Assembly: GCF_013408425.1 (NCBI RefSeq)
Contig: NZ_JACBYV010000001.1
Span: 4,278,001-4,342,000 of the forward strand
From: Pseudomonas flavescens
GTDB taxonomy: Bacteria > Pseudomonadota > Gammaproteobacteria > Pseudomonadales > Pseudomonadaceae
Length of the DNA stretch: 64,000 nucleotides
Direction: 5' to 3'
Shown here piece by piece: positions 38,377-48,624 of the stretch. The first letter of the stretch is position 1; every line of letters starts with the position of its first letter. A program made the position numbers and the translations under genes. The notes beneath the pieces were generated by a model. That model was not told the origin of the DNA, did not search any database, and saw only the letters and a list, made by a program, of their open reading frames with translations.

Positions 38377-38770
38377 ATGAACGACTGGCTAGATGAAATC
38401 AACTGGAACGACGACGGCCTGGTGCCGGCCATCGCCCAGGATCACCTGACCGGGCGCATCCTCATGATGGCCTGGATGAACCGCGAGGCACTGGCCCTGA
38501 CCGCCAGCGAGCAGCGCGCCATCTACTGGTCACGCTCGCGTGGCAAGCTGTGGCGCAAGGGCGAGGAGTCCGGTCACGTGCAGAAGCTTCATGAACTGCG
38601 CCTGGACTGTGATGCCGACGTGATCGTGCTGATGGTCGAGCAGCTCGGCGGCATCGCCTGCCATACCGGGCGCGAAAGTTGCTTCTATCGGGTATTCGAG
38701 AATGGCGCGTGGAAGACCGTCGATGCCGTCTTGAAAGATCCGCACACCATATATGCACCGGAACACCGCC

Positions 38771-38778
<8 letters not shown>
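38377..38778 (+). CDS. hisI: Phosphoribosyl-AMP cyclohydrolase
   Basis: A 133-residue enzyme for the third step of histidine synthesis, opening the purine ring of PR-AMP. The metal sites are visible: [23 protein letters not shown] and CHTGRESCF carry the Asp and Cys ligands. It is monofunctional, with HisE encoded separately by the next gene, which overlaps it by 8 bp. Confidence 0.97.
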
Positions 38779-39130
<352 letters not shown>

Positions 39131-39154
39131 AGACTCTGACGAGGACAATGCAGC

Positions 39155-39421
39155 ATGGGCATTTTCGATTGGAAACACTGGGTAGTCATCCTTATCGTCG
39201 TCGTGCTGGTGTTCGGCACCAAGAAACTCAAGAACCTCGGCTCCGACGTCGGTGAGACCATCAAGGGTTTCCGCAAGGCGATGAACGAAGACGAGGGCAA
39301 GCCGGCCGAACCTCAGGCTCAGCAGCCGCAGCAGCCTTATCAGCAGCAAGCGCCGCTGAACCAGCCGCATACCGTGGAAGGCCAGGCCAGCAAGGTCGAA
39401 GAACCGCTGCGCAAGGACTGA
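39155..39421 (+). CDS. tatA: Sec-independent translocase subunit TatA
   Basis: An 88-residue inner-membrane protein that forms the Tat pore for folded proteins. One N-terminal membrane helix ([14 protein letters not shown]) is followed by the amphipathic [22 protein letters not shown] and a Gln/Pro-rich tail. It lies 24 bp after hisE and 9 bp before tatB, in the order his-tatABC as in P. aeruginosa. Confidence 0.95.
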   Translation: MGIFDWKHWVVILIVVVLVFGTKKLKNLGSDVGETIKGFRKAMNEDEGKPAEPQAQQPQQPYQQQAPLNQPHTVEGQASKVEEPLRKD

Positions 39422-39430
39422 GGCCAGAGC

Positions 39431-39853
39431 ATGTTCGGTATCAGTTTCAGCGAGCTGCTGCTGGTCGGGCTGATTGCCCTGCTGGTGCTCGGCCCCGAAC
39501 GCCTGCCCGGCGCTGCGCGCACCGCAGGCTTGTGGATCGGCCGCATAAAACGCAGCTTCAATGCGATCAAGTCGGAGGTCGAGCGCGAAATCGGCGCTGA
39601 CGAAATCCGTCGCCAGTTGCATAACGAACATATCCTCGAGCTCGAGCGGGAAATGCAGGCGGTCAAGAACGATATCCTGCCGCCAGCCCCCCAAGCGGCA
39701 GTGCCACCGCCCGCGCAGCAATCGGCGCCCGTCGCCGAGTCAGCTCCGGTAGCTCCGGTAGCTCCGGTAGCTCCGGCTGAGCCTGCTCCAGCTTCTGTCA
39801 CACCGCCAGCCCCGGCGCCCGTCGCCAGCCAGGACAAGACGCCGCAACCATGA
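39431..39853 (+). CDS. tatB: Sec-independent translocase subunit TatB
   Basis: A 140-residue membrane protein that, with TatC, binds twin-arginine signal peptides. N-terminal [20 protein letters not shown] and the [14 protein letters not shown] hinge are the signature. The C-terminal third is Ala/Pro/Val-rich and holds a perfect 9-bp tandem repeat encoding APV. Its stop overlaps the tatC start by 4 bp. Confidence 0.95.
   Translation: MFGISFSELLLVGLIALLVLGPERLPGAARTAGLWIGRIKRSFNAIKSEVEREIGADEIRRQLHNEHILELEREMQAVKNDILPPAPQAAVPPPAQQSAPVAESAPVAPVAPVAPAEPAPASVTPPAPAPVASQDKTPQP
39743..39777 (+). repeat. 9-bp in-frame tandem repeat in tatB
   Basis: Almost four copies of GCTCCGGTA encode an Ala-Pro-Val run in the flexible TatB tail. 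It is in frame, so length variation would be tolerated. Confidence 0.9.
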
Positions 39854-40641
39854 GTCGACTCTCCGACAACGACCAGGAAATGCCGCTGGTTTCCCATCTC
39901 GCCGAGTTGCGTACGCGCCTGCTGCGCTGCGTCGCGGCGATCTTCCTGATCTTCGCAGGCCTGTTCTACTTCGCACAGAAGATCTACACCCTGGTTTCCG
40001 CCCCGCTGCGCCAGTACCTGCCGGAAGGCGCGACGATGATCGCCACCGATGTGGCCTCGCCGTTCCTCACCCCGTTCAAACTGACCATGATCGTCGCGGT
40101 GTTCCTGGCCATGCCGGTGATCCTGCATCAGGTCTGGGGCTTCATCGCGCCGGGCCTGTACAAGCACGAGAAGCGCATCGCCATCCCGCTGCTGGTCTCC
40201 AGCATCATTCTGTTCTACAGCGGCATGGCCTTCGCCTACTTCCTGGTCTTTCCGATCATCTTCCACTTCTTCGCCAGCGTGACGCCCGAAGGTGTGTCGA
40301 TGATGACCGACATCGCCAGCTACCTCGACTTCGTGATGACGCTGTTCTTCGCCTTTGGCGTGGCCTTCGAGATACCCGTGGCCGTGGTGCTGCTGATCTG
40401 GATCGGCGTGGTCGATGTCGAGTACCTGCGCAAGATTCGTCCCTACGTGATCATCGGCTGCTTCGTGGTCGGCATGATCCTGACGCCACCGGACATCTTC
40501 TCGCAGACCCTGCTGGCCGTGCCGATGTGGCTGCTGTTCGAGCTGGGCATCATTGCCGGCAGCCTGATTCGTACGCGTCGCGGCGAGCCCGACGAGGACG
40601 AGGAAGCCCCGGCCGATCAGCCGCCCAGCACGCAAGCATGA
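39850..40641 (+). CDS. tatC: Sec-independent translocase subunit TatC
   Basis: A 263-residue six-helix membrane protein, the signal-peptide receptor of the Tat system. [17 protein letters not shown] is the conserved N-terminal cytoplasmic segment; [12 protein letters not shown] and [21 protein letters not shown] are further family blocks. Its ATG overlaps tatB and its stop overlaps rsmE (ATGA). Confidence 0.97.
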   Translation: MSRLSDNDQEMPLVSHLAELRTRLLRCVAAIFLIFAGLFYFAQKIYTLVSAPLRQYLPEGATMIATDVASPFLTPFKLTMIVAVFLAMPVILHQVWGFIAPGLYKHEKRIAIPLLVSSIILFYSGMAFAYFLVFPIIFHFFASVTPEGVSMMTDIASYLDFVMTLFFAFGVAFEIPVAVVLLIWIGVVDVEYLRKIRPYVIIGCFVVGMILTPPDIFSQTLLAVPMWLLFELGIIAGSLIRTRRGEPDEDEEAPADQPPSTQA

Positions 40642-41345
40642 ACCTGCTGCTCCTCGAGGACGGCGACTTCATCGCCGCCGACCGCGTGCGCCTCGATGGA
40701 CGACGCCTGACCCACCTGCATGAAGTGCACCGCGCCGAAAGCGGCGACACCCTGCGGGTCGGCCGCCTCGGCGGTGAGATGGGCGGCGGCCAGTTGCTGC
40801 AGCTGGACGCCAATAGCGCCGAGCTGCAGGTCAGCTTCGACCAGCCACCACCAGCCAAGCTGCCGCTGACCCTGCTGCTCGCCCTGCCGCGACCGAAGAT
40901 GCTCAAGCGCGTGTTGCAAAGCGTGGCCGCCATGGGCGTGCCACGGCTGATCCTGCTCAACAGCTACCGGGTGGAAAAGAGCTTCTGGCAGACGCCCTTT
41001 CTCGAGCCAGCGGCGATTCGCGAGCAGTTGATTCTCGGCCTGGAACAGGCCCGCGATACGGTGCTGCCCGAGGTGATCGTCGAGAAGCGCTTCAAGCCCT
41101 TCGTCGAGGATCGCCTGCCGCAACTGGCAGCTGGCACCCTCGGTCTGGTCGGCCACCCCGGCCTCTATCCGGCGTGCCCCCGCGCCGTCGAGCAGCCGGT
41201 TACCCTGGCCATCGGCCCCGAGGGCGGCTGGATCCCCTACGAGGTGGACAAACTGGCCGAGGCCGGCCTGCAGCCCGTGCAGCTCGGCGAGCGTATTCTG
41301 CGCGTGGAAACGGCGGTCACCGCCCTGCTGGCCAGGTTGTTCTGA
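40638..41345 (+). CDS. rsmE: 16S rRNA (uracil(1498)-N3)-methyltransferase
   Basis: A 235-residue SPOUT-fold methyltransferase that modifies U1498 of 16S rRNA. The SAM knot is visible in [21 protein letters not shown] and [19 protein letters not shown]. The ATG at 40638 overlaps the tatC stop by 4 bp; upstream in-frame codons lie inside tatC. It is the last gene of the ubi-his-tat run, as in PAO1. Confidence 0.94.
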   Translation: MNLLLLEDGDFIAADRVRLDGRRLTHLHEVHRAESGDTLRVGRLGGEMGGGQLLQLDANSAELQVSFDQPPPAKLPLTLLLALPRPKMLKRVLQSVAAMGVPRLILLNSYRVEKSFWQTPFLEPAAIREQLILGLEQARDTVLPEVIVEKRFKPFVEDRLPQLAAGTLGLVGHPGLYPACPRAVEQPVTLAIGPEGGWIPYEVDKLAEAGLQPVQLGERILRVETAVTALLARLF

Positions 41346-41408
41346 GCGAGCCATTAGCAGAAGCGGACATCAGCGCATGATCGGTGGGAACACGCGGGGA
41401 CGCCTAGT

Positions 41409-41434
41409 CCATGCCCGTGATTTCGCGGGCATGG
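41409..41434. repeat. REP hairpin, diverged copy
   Basis: CCATGCCCG and CGGGCATGG form a perfect 9-bp stem, and the right flank continues GCCCGCTCCCAC. This is the same element as the perfect palindrome at 44911-44964 with a degraded left half. No other feature is seen between 41346 and 41568. Confidence 0.7.
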
Positions 41435-41568
41435 CCCGCTCCCACTGGATAGATGCCCGTGACTGATCGGCACTATGCACAGCGAGTAACGCCTTGCTCA
41501 CCGTACCGATTTGGCGCCAGCATCCTGTCTGCCTATGATGAACACCTCGCGCCCCCCAAGGAGCTGCC

Positions 41569-42459
41569 ATGCGCCGCCTGCTCACCGGCCTCACCGTTAT
41601 CGTCCTGCTGCTGTTCAACACCCTGATTCTGATCGGGCCGATGCTGCTCATCGCCCTCGGCAAGTTCTTGCTGCCGGGCAAGCCACTGAAGGCTGCCTGC
41701 TCACGCCAGGTCATGTGGGTCGCCGAGTTCTGGGCGGAGAACTGCAAACGCATCTTCGCAGCGCTCACTCCGACCCACTGGGATATTCGCGGCGGCGGTG
41801 AGCTGCGGCAGGACACCTCCTACCTGATCATCAGCAATCACCAATCCTGGGTCGACATCCCGGCACTGGTGCAGGCGTTCAACCGCAAGACGCCCTACTT
41901 CAAGTTCTTCCTCAAGCAGCAGCTGATCTGGGTGCCCTTTCTCGGCTTGGCGTTCTGGGCGCTGGACTATCCATTCATGAAGCGCTATTCGAAGGCCAAG
42001 CTGGAGAAGCACCCGCACCTCAAAGGGCAGGATCTGGACATCACCCGTCGTGCCTGCGAGAAATTTCGCGATCTGCCGGTCACGGTCGTCAACTACCTGG
42101 AAGGTACGCGCTTCACCCCGGCCAAACAGGCGCAGCAGGGCTCGCCCTACCGCCATCTGCTCAAGCCCAAGGCGGGCGGTGTGGCCTTCGTGCTGGCGGC
42201 GTTGGGCGAACAACTGGACGCCATCCTCGACGTCACCATCGTCTACCCGGAAGGCACACCGCCCGGTTTCTGGAAGCTGATCAGCGGCCAGGTACCCCAG
42301 GTCATCATGGATATCCGCACACGGCCGCTCGAGCCTGCGCTGTGGCAGGGCGACTACCAGAACGACGACGAATTCCGCCTGTACGTGCAGAACTGGGTCA
42401 GTGGCCTGTGGGAAGAGAAGGATGCGCTGATCGCGCAACTGAGGCGGGAAATACGCTGA
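41569..42459 (+). CDS. PlsC-type acyltransferase (YihG-like)
   Basis: A 296-residue membrane-associated 1-acylglycerol-3-phosphate acyltransferase-like enzyme. An N-terminal hydrophobic helix (LLTGLTVIVLLLFNTLILIG) is followed by the catalytic NHQSWVDIP (HX4D) near residue 90 and by YLEGTRFTP. It resembles E. coli YihG, which acylates lysophospholipids. The ATG at 41569 follows AAGGAG. It converges on fdhA with 49 bp between stops. Confidence 0.9.
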   Translation: MRRLLTGLTVIVLLLFNTLILIGPMLLIALGKFLLPGKPLKAACSRQVMWVAEFWAENCKRIFAALTPTHWDIRGGGELRQDTSYLIISNHQSWVDIPALVQAFNRKTPYFKFFLKQQLIWVPFLGLAFWALDYPFMKRYSKAKLEKHPHLKGQDLDITRRACEKFRDLPVTVVNYLEGTRFTPAKQAQQGSPYRHLLKPKAGGVAFVLAALGEQLDAILDVTIVYPEGTPPGFWKLISGQVPQVIMDIRTRPLEPALWQGDYQNDDEFRLYVQNWVSGLWEEKDALIAQLRREIR

Positions 42460-42508
42460 TTGCTGGGCAGTGGAAGCGGCGAGGCTCAGCGAGCCCCGCC
42501 GGCATCGA

Positions 42509-43708
42509 TCACGCCGCGCTGAAGGTCTTGTGCGGGTCGATGACGAATTTCTTCGGCACGCCAGCATCGAACTCGCCGTAGCCACGGGGGGCGTCTTCCA
42601 GGCTGATGACCTGCACGCCAACCACTTCGGCGATGTTGATGCGGTCCCACATGATGGCCTGCATCAGAGCACGGTTGTACTTCATCACTGGGGTCTGCCC
42701 GGTGTGGAAGCTGTGCGACTTGGCCCAGCCGAGGCCGAAGCGGATGCTCAGGCTGCCGATCTTCGCCGCCGCATCCACCGCGCCCGGGTCCTCGGTGACG
42801 TAGAGGCCGGGAATACCGATCTTGCCGGCCACCCGAACCACGCCCATCAACGAGTTGAGTACCGTGGCCGGTGCTTCGTGCTGGGCACCGGCATGGCCGT
42901 GGCCACGGGCCTCGAAGCCCACCGCGTCGACGGCGCAATCCACTTCCGGCTCACCGAGCAGGTCGGCGATCTGTTCGTGCAGCGGCGTGTCCTTGGACAG
43001 GTCGGCGATCTCGAAGCCCTGGGCCTTGGCGTGGGCCAGGCGCACCGGGTTGACGTCGCCGACGATCACCACCGCGGCGCCAAGCAGCCGTGCCGAAGCC
43101 GCTGCGGCAAGGCCGACCGGGCCGGCACCGGCGATATACACGGTGCTGCCCGGCCCCACGCCTGCGGTGACCGCGCCGTGATAACCGGTGGGCAGAATGT
43201 CGGACAGGCAGGTCAGGTCGCGGATTTTCTCCATCGCCTTGTCGCGATCAGGCAGTTTCAACAGGTTGAAGTCGGCGTAGGGCACCAGCACGTATTCGGC
43301 CTGGCCACCGGTCCAGTCGCCCATGTCGACGTAGCCATAGGCGCCACCGGCACGCGCCGGGTTGACGGTCAGGCACACGCCGGTGTGCTGTTCCTTGCAG
43401 GAGCGGCAGCGGCCACAGGCGACGTTGAAGGGCACGGACACCAGATCACCGATCTTCAGGTTCTCGACATCGCTGCCCTTTTCGATCACCTCACCAGTGA
43501 TCTCGTGGCCCAGTACCAGGCCGACCTGGGCGGTGGTGCGACCGCGCACCATGTGCTGGTCGGAGCCGCAGATATTGGTGGAAACCACCTTGAGGATGAC
43601 CCCGTGCTCGATCTTGCGACCACGCGGATCCTGCATCTTCGGATAATCGATCTTCTGAACTTCGACCTTGCCCGTGCCGAGATAGACGACACCGCGATTA
43701 CCAGACAT
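42509..43708 (-). CDS. fdhA: Glutathione-independent formaldehyde dehydrogenase
   Basis: A 399-residue zinc medium-chain dehydrogenase oxidising formaldehyde to formate with NAD. The catalytic zinc ligand Cys47 is in STNICGSDQH and the LGHEITGEV motif has His68. The structural-zinc cysteines are in CGRCRSCKEQHTGVC. The nucleotide fold AGAGPVGLAAAASARLLGA is intact. The ATG at 43708 gives the family length, with AAGGAG upstream. It is the last gene after soxBDAG-purU and detoxifies the formaldehyde from sarcosine demethylation. Confidence 0.96.
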   Translation of the reverse strand: MSGNRGVVYLGTGKVEVQKIDYPKMQDPRGRKIEHGVILKVVSTNICGSDQHMVRGRTTAQVGLVLGHEITGEVIEKGSDVENLKIGDLVSVPFNVACGRCRSCKEQHTGVCLTVNPARAGGAYGYVDMGDWTGGQAEYVLVPYADFNLLKLPDRDKAMEKIRDLTCLSDILPTGYHGAVTAGVGPGSTVYIAGAGPVGLAAAASARLLGAAVVIVGDVNPVRLAHAKAQGFEIADLSKDTPLHEQIADLLGEPEVDCAVDAVGFEARGHGHAGAQHEAPATVLNSLMGVVRVAGKIGIPGLYVTEDPGAVDAAAKIGSLSIRFGLGWAKSHSFHTGQTPVMKYNRALMQAIMWDRINIAEVVGVQVISLEDAPRGYGEFDAGVPKKFVIDPHKTFSAA

Positions 43709-43920
43709 ATGAATCTCCTTCTTGTTGTGGATACAAGGCACGCAGGCCCTGCAATGGAGTATTGAAGCGTCTGTCTCGGCACCCGCCGGTAAGGGCAGGA
43801 CGGCTACCGAGTGGTCGCGCCGACTGGTGGCGCAAACGGTCTAGGCAGACTAGCGAGCGCTTGGCGCTGCCATGGGGACAAAACCGACAGCGAGCGTTCT
43901 GTGCGCGGCACCCGCGCCAG

Positions 43921-44778
43921 TCAGAGCACGACGGTGCGGTTGGCGTTGAGGAACACGCGCCGCTCGAGGAAGTAGCCCACGGCCCGGGCCAGCGTCAGGC
44001 ACTCGATATCCCGGCCTTTTGCCACCAGATCCTCGGGGTAGTGCGCATGATCGACGCTTTCCACCCCCTGGGTGATGATCGGCCCTTCGTCGAGGTCATT
44101 GTTGATGAAGTGAGCCGTGGCGCCGACCAGCTTCACCCCCTTCTGATAGGCCTGGTGATAGGGTTTCGCGCCCTTGAAGCCGGGCAGCAGCGAGTGGTGG
44201 ATGTTGATCGCCCGGCCGTCGAGCCTGCGGCACAGCTCGGCGGACAGCACCTGCATGTAGCGAGCGAGCACCACCAGTTCGGCGCCGGTGTCCTCGACCA
44301 CCTGCAGCACCCTGCGTTCCTGCGCCGGCTTGTCGTTGGGGTCGAGGGCGAAGTGGTGATACGGGATGCCGTGCCAATCGGCCAGGGGCTTGAGGTCCGG
44401 GTGGTTGGAGACGATCGCGGTGATGTCCATCGGCAACTGGCCGGTGCGCTGACGGTAGAGCAGATCGTTGAGGCAATGATCGGCCTTGGAGACCATGATC
44501 ACCACCTTGGCGCGATAGCCTGGCGGCGTCAGCTCGGTGCGCATCTCGAAGGGCGCGGTGCGCTCATCGAGGCCGGCGAGAAACGCCGCCTCGTCGAAAT
44601 CGGCCTGGACGCGGAATTCGACGCGGATGAAGAAGCGGCTGGCCAGCCGGTCATCGAAGCTGTGGTGCTCGGTGACATAGCAGCCCTGCTCGAACAGGTA
44701 GCGGGTCACCACATCCACGGTGCCCAGCAGGCTCGGGCAGTGAGCGGTGAGAATCCAGGTGTCGGGGGTGCGGCTCAT
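43921..44778 (-). CDS. purU: Formyltetrahydrofolate deformylase
   Basis: A 285-residue enzyme that hydrolyses 10-formyl-THF to formate and THF. An N-terminal ACT domain (TWILTAHCPSLLGTVDVVTR) precedes the formyltransferase domain. The catalytic region reads NIHHSLLPGFKGAKPY, followed by GATAHFINNDLDEGPII. In this locus it frees THF after sarcosine oxidase has loaded it with a one-carbon unit. It lies between soxG and fdhA with about 210-bp gaps on each side. Confidence 0.96.
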   Translation of the reverse strand: MSRTPDTWILTAHCPSLLGTVDVVTRYLFEQGCYVTEHHSFDDRLASRFFIRVEFRVQADFDEAAFLAGLDERTAPFEMRTELTPPGYRAKVVIMVSKADHCLNDLLYRQRTGQLPMDITAIVSNHPDLKPLADWHGIPYHHFALDPNDKPAQERRVLQVVEDTGAELVVLARYMQVLSAELCRRLDGRAINIHHSLLPGFKGAKPYHQAYQKGVKLVGATAHFINNDLDEGPIITQGVESVDHAHYPEDLVAKGRDIECLTLARAVGYFLERRVFLNANRTVVL

Positions 44779-44910
44779 GAAAGCGATTCCTTGTGGTGAT
44801 CGCTCCCATGCGCCGGCCGGCAGTGCACGACGGGGAGCGTCATTGGCTGCGCTAGTGCGCGGCCTTTGGGAGTGGTGAAGCTAAAGCAGGAGCGACGGTC
44901 AGCATTTATT

Positions 44911-44964
44911 CTGTGGGAGCGGGCCATGCCCGCGATTTTTCGCGGGCATGGCCCGCTCCCACAG
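44911..44964. repeat. Perfect long palindrome (REP) between soxG and purU
   Basis: Two 24-bp arms are exact inverse complements around the 6-base loop ATTTTT. The arms start CTGTGGGAGCGGGCCATGCC. It is a full-length REP of the type also seen at 41409. It could block or stabilise the sox transcript before purU. Confidence 0.9.
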
Positions 44965-44984
44965 TGGGTTACAGCAAAGAGACC

Positions 44985-45614
44985 TCAGGCCTCCACGGCC
45001 AGCCCGTACTCGGCGCTGGCATCCTGCAGCCACAGCCAGAAGTAGTCGGAGAAGCTGCGGCGGATCAGCAGTTCCCAGGTCTCCTCGCCAGTGCGGCGAA
45101 TCACCAGTTGGGACTTGGCGAACACCGTGCCGACCGCCTTGCCCACCGGAAAGTTTTTCGGGTGAACGTCGTAGCTGCTGGACTTCATCAGCAGCTCGCG
45201 CACCTTGGGCCCACGCAGCTCCAGCAGGGTTTGCCCACCGCTGACGTTGACCACCGAAATATGCTGACCATCCAGGGTCTCGCGCAGCGTGCGCTCGACC
45301 TCGAACTCGCTGCCGCCAGGCACGATCAGCAGCCATTCATCCGGGCCCAGCCACTGCAGCGAGGTATCGCCGTTGGCTACCAGGGTCAGTGCGCCCGGCA
45401 GCTCCAGGCCGAGGGCCTTGTGTACACCACCGGCAAAATTGGCATCGTCGGCGTCGCCACGCAGGACCAGATGGCCGAGCAGGCTCTTCTCGCGCAGGCT
45501 GACGCCAGCGCCCTGGCGGCCCTTGCCGGCCAATTCGTGCAACCCGGCATGGTGCAGGGACGACTGCCCGGCGATGTCGGCAGGGCGTTGCTGATAAAGA
45601 TTGGCGTTAGACAT
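44985..45614 (-). CDS. soxG: Sarcosine oxidase gamma subunit
   Basis: A 209-residue subunit of heterotetrameric sarcosine oxidase, with a GcvT-like fold. It starts MSNANLYQQRPADIAGQSSL at the ATG at 45614, overlapping the soxA stop by 8 bp; an in-frame start eight codons further upstream is less likely. LELRGPKVRELLMKSSSYDVHP is the family block. It is the last sox gene, followed by the large palindrome. Confidence 0.94.
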   Translation of the reverse strand: MSNANLYQQRPADIAGQSSLHHAGLHELAGKGRQGAGVSLREKSLLGHLVLRGDADDANFAGGVHKALGLELPGALTLVANGDTSLQWLGPDEWLLIVPGGSEFEVERTLRETLDGQHISVVNVSGGQTLLELRGPKVRELLMKSSSYDVHPKNFPVGKAVGTVFAKSQLVIRRTGEETWELLIRRSFSDYFWLWLQDASAEYGLAVEA

Positions 45615-48600
45615 TCTGGCGATCCCCTTTCGGGTCATAGAACACGGAGCTGACGATTTCGGCCTCGATCACGCTGCCATCGACCAGCGGCGCGAAGACC
45701 CGCTCGCCGATGCGCTTGAGGCCGCCCCTGACCAGGGCCATGGCGAAGGAATGGCCCATCGCGGCGCTCATGTAGCTGGAGGTGACGTGGCCAACCATGG
45801 TCATCGGAATCTGCTGCTTGGGGTCGAACACCAGTTGCGCGCCTTCTGGCAGCACCTTGTTCGGATCCACCGGCTTGAGGCCGACCAGTTGCTTGCGGTC
45901 TTCCTTGAGGGTGTCTTCGCGATTCATGCCGCGCCAGCCGATCCAGGAGAACGGCTTGGTACGCCCGACGCACCAGCCCATGTTCAGGTCGTCCGGGGTG
46001 ACCGAGCCATCGGTATCCTGGCCGACGATGATGAAGCCCTTCTCGGCACGCAGCACGTGCATGGTCTCGGTGCCGTATGGAGTCAGGCCGTGCTTCTGGC
46101 CGGCGGCGATGATCTTCTCCCACACCCCCAGGGCATAGTTGGCCTGGACGTTGACTTCGTAGCTCAGCTCACCGGTGAAGGAGATCCGGAATACGCGCGC
46201 CGGCACGCCGCCGACGTTGCCTTCCTTCCAGGTCATGAACGGGAAGGCGTCCTTGTCCAGGTCGATATCGGTGACTTCGGCCAGCAGCTTGCGGCTGCTG
46301 GGGCCGGACAGGGTCATGGTCGCCCAGTGGTCAGTGACCGAGGTGAAGTACACCTTCAGCTCCGGCCATTCGGTCTGATGATAGATCTCCAGCCATTCCA
46401 TCACGCGGGCAGCGCCGCCAGTGGTGGTGGTCATGACGAAATGGTTGTCGGCCAGGCAGGCCGTCACGCCGTCGTCGAAGACCATGCCGTCTTCCTTGCA
46501 CATCAGGCCGTAGCGGGCCTTGCCCACGTCCAGCTTGGTCCAGGCGTTGGTGTACACGCGGTTGAGGAACTCGCGCGCATCCGGGCCCTGAATGTCGATC
46601 TTGCCCAGGGTCGAGGCGTCGAGAATGCCCACCGCGTTACGCACGGCCAGGCACTCGCGGGCCACGGCGGCGTGCAGGTCTTCACCTTTTTTCGGGAAGT
46701 ACCAGGGGCGCTTCCACTGGCCGACGTCCTCGAACTCGGCGCCGTTTTCCAGGTGCCATTTCTGCATGGCGGTGTAGCGCTTGGGCTCGAACAGATCGCC
46801 ACAATGACGGCCGGCGATGGCGCCGAAGGTCACCGGGGTGTAGTTCGGGCGGAACATGGTGGTGCCCATCTCACTGACGCTGATGCCCAGCGAACGGGCG
46901 GCGATGGCCAGGCCGTTGATGTTGCCCAGCTTGCCCTGGTCGGTACCGAAGCCCAGCGCGGTGTAGCGTTTGACGTGCTCGACCGACTCGAAGCCCTCCC
47001 GCGTGGCCAGCTCGATACCGGCGGCGGTGACGTCGTTCTGCTGATCGACGAACTGCTTCGGTGCACGCGCGGTGTTCTTGTCGTGCGGCACCTGGAACAG
47101 CGCAATCGACGCTTCCTCGATGCGCTTCTCGGCCTTCGGCAGCGTGCCGCTCACCGGCTGGAAGCCCACCTCGGCGGCCGCCTTGGCACCGGCTTCGAAA
47201 CCATCGGCGAGGCTGTCGCCCATGCCGAACACACCGTTCACGGCACCGGCGCAATGACGTTTCTGGAAACCGTCACCCGGCACGAAAGCGAGGATGTCTT
47301 CACGCCAGACCGGACGACCGCCAAGGTGCGACGCCAGGTGCACCACCGGGCTGTAGCCGCCGGAGCTGACGATCAGGTCGCAGTCGAGGGTCTCGCCCGG
47401 GCTGGTGACCTTGTGCCTGGCAGCGTCGATGGCGCAGATGCGCGCACCGGTGACACGCTTGCTGCCACGCGCCTCGACCACAGCGCTGCCGGTGAGCACG
47501 CGCACGCCACGTCGGCGCGCTTCCTCGACCCAGCTGCCGCGCGGGTTGCTGCGCGCGTCCGCCACGGCCACCACCTGGCGACCGGCGTCGAGCCAGTCCA
47601 GCACCACGCGGTAGGCGTAATCGTTGTTGGTCGACAGCACCAGCTTCTGCCCGGGCGCCACGCCATAACGGCGCACGTAGGTCGACACGGCATCGGCCAG
47701 CATGTTGCCGGGCACGTCGTTGTTGGCATACACCAGCGGGCGCTCGTGGGCGCCGGTGGCCAGCACCACGCGGCCAGCACGCACACGGTGCAGGCGCTGG
47801 CGCGGTTGGCCGATTGGCGCGACTTCGCCGAGGTGGTCGGTGAGGCGCTGGTGAATGGTGAGGAAGTTGTGGTCGTGGTAACCGTTGACCGTGGCACGCG
47901 CCAACAGGGTCACTTCCGGCATGGCCTGCAGCTCGGCGATGGCCTTGGCGGCCCACTCGGCAGCCGGCTTGTCGTCGAGCATCTCGCGGGTAGAGAGCAG
48001 GCTGCCACCGAGCTCTTCCTGTTCATCGGCGAGAATGACCCGGGCGCCACTGCGGCCGGCGGCCAGGGCTGCAGCCAGCCCGGCAGGGCCGGCACCGACC
48101 ACCAGCACGTCGCAGTGCTGGTTCAGGTAGTCGTAGATATCCGGGTCGTTCTCTTTTGGCGCGCGGCCGAGGCCTGCAGCCTTGCGGATGTACTTCTCGT
48201 ACGTCAGCCAGAGGTTCTGCGGGTACATGAAGGTCTTGTAGTAGAAACCGGGCGGCATCATGCCGCCGCCGACCTTGCCGAGAATCCCCATCAGGTCGGT
48301 GTTGACGCTCGGCCAGCCATTGGTGCTGGTGGCCGTCAGGTTCGCGTACAGCGCCTGCTGAGTTGCCCGCACGTTGGGGATCTGCGCCGCTTCGGCGGAA
48401 CCGATCTGCAGCACGGCATTGGGCTCTTCGGCGCCGGCGGCAACGATGCCGCGCGGGCGCGAGTACTTGAAGCTGCGGCCGATCACGTCGACGCCGTTGG
48501 CCAGCAACGCGGCGGCCAGGGTGTCGCCGGCATAACCCTGATAGGTCTGGCCGTTGAAGCTGAAGGTCAGCGGCTGGCTGCGATCGATGCGGCCACCCTG

Positions 48601-48624
48601 GGAAAGACGATTGACCTGGCTCAT
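45607..48624 (-). CDS. soxA: Sarcosine oxidase alpha subunit
   Basis: A 1005-residue subunit. The N-terminal part has an NAD-binding fold (LVVGAGPAGLAAALAAGRSG near residue 175) and a 2Fe-2S-like N-terminal domain that begins with the TFSFNGQTYQGYAGDTLAAA region. The C-terminal about 400 residues form a GcvT-like tetrahydrofolate domain that receives the one-carbon unit as 5,10-methylene-THF. It overlaps soxD by 4 bp and soxG by 8 bp. Confidence 0.96.
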   Translation of the reverse strand: MSQVNRLSQGGRIDRSQPLTFSFNGQTYQGYAGDTLAAALLANGVDVIGRSFKYSRPRGIVAAGAEEPNAVLQIGSAEAAQIPNVRATQQALYANLTATSTNGWPSVNTDLMGILGKVGGGMMPPGFYYKTFMYPQNLWLTYEKYIRKAAGLGRAPKENDPDIYDYLNQHCDVLVVGAGPAGLAAALAAGRSGARVILADEQEELGGSLLSTREMLDDKPAAEWAAKAIAELQAMPEVTLLARATVNGYHDHNFLTIHQRLTDHLGEVAPIGQPRQRLHRVRAGRVVLATGAHERPLVYANNDVPGNMLADAVSTYVRRYGVAPGQKLVLSTNNDYAYRVVLDWLDAGRQVVAVADARSNPRGSWVEEARRRGVRVLTGSAVVEARGSKRVTGARICAIDAARHKVTSPGETLDCDLIVSSGGYSPVVHLASHLGGRPVWREDILAFVPGDGFQKRHCAGAVNGVFGMGDSLADGFEAGAKAAAEVGFQPVSGTLPKAEKRIEEASIALFQVPHDKNTARAPKQFVDQQNDVTAAGIELATREGFESVEHVKRYTALGFGTDQGKLGNINGLAIAARSLGISVSEMGTTMFRPNYTPVTFGAIAGRHCGDLFEPKRYTAMQKWHLENGAEFEDVGQWKRPWYFPKKGEDLHAAVARECLAVRNAVGILDASTLGKIDIQGPDAREFLNRVYTNAWTKLDVGKARYGLMCKEDGMVFDDGVTACLADNHFVMTTTTGGAARVMEWLEIYHQTEWPELKVYFTSVTDHWATMTLSGPSSRKLLAEVTDIDLDKDAFPFMTWKEGNVGGVPARVFRISFTGELSYEVNVQANYALGVWEKIIAAGQKHGLTPYGTETMHVLRAEKGFIIVGQDTDGSVTPDDLNMGWCVGRTKPFSWIGWRGMNREDTLKEDRKQLVGLKPVDPNKVLPEGAQLVFDPKQQIPMTMVGHVTSSYMSAAMGHSFAMALVRGGLKRIGERVFAPLVDGSVIEAEIVSSVFYDPKGDRQNV

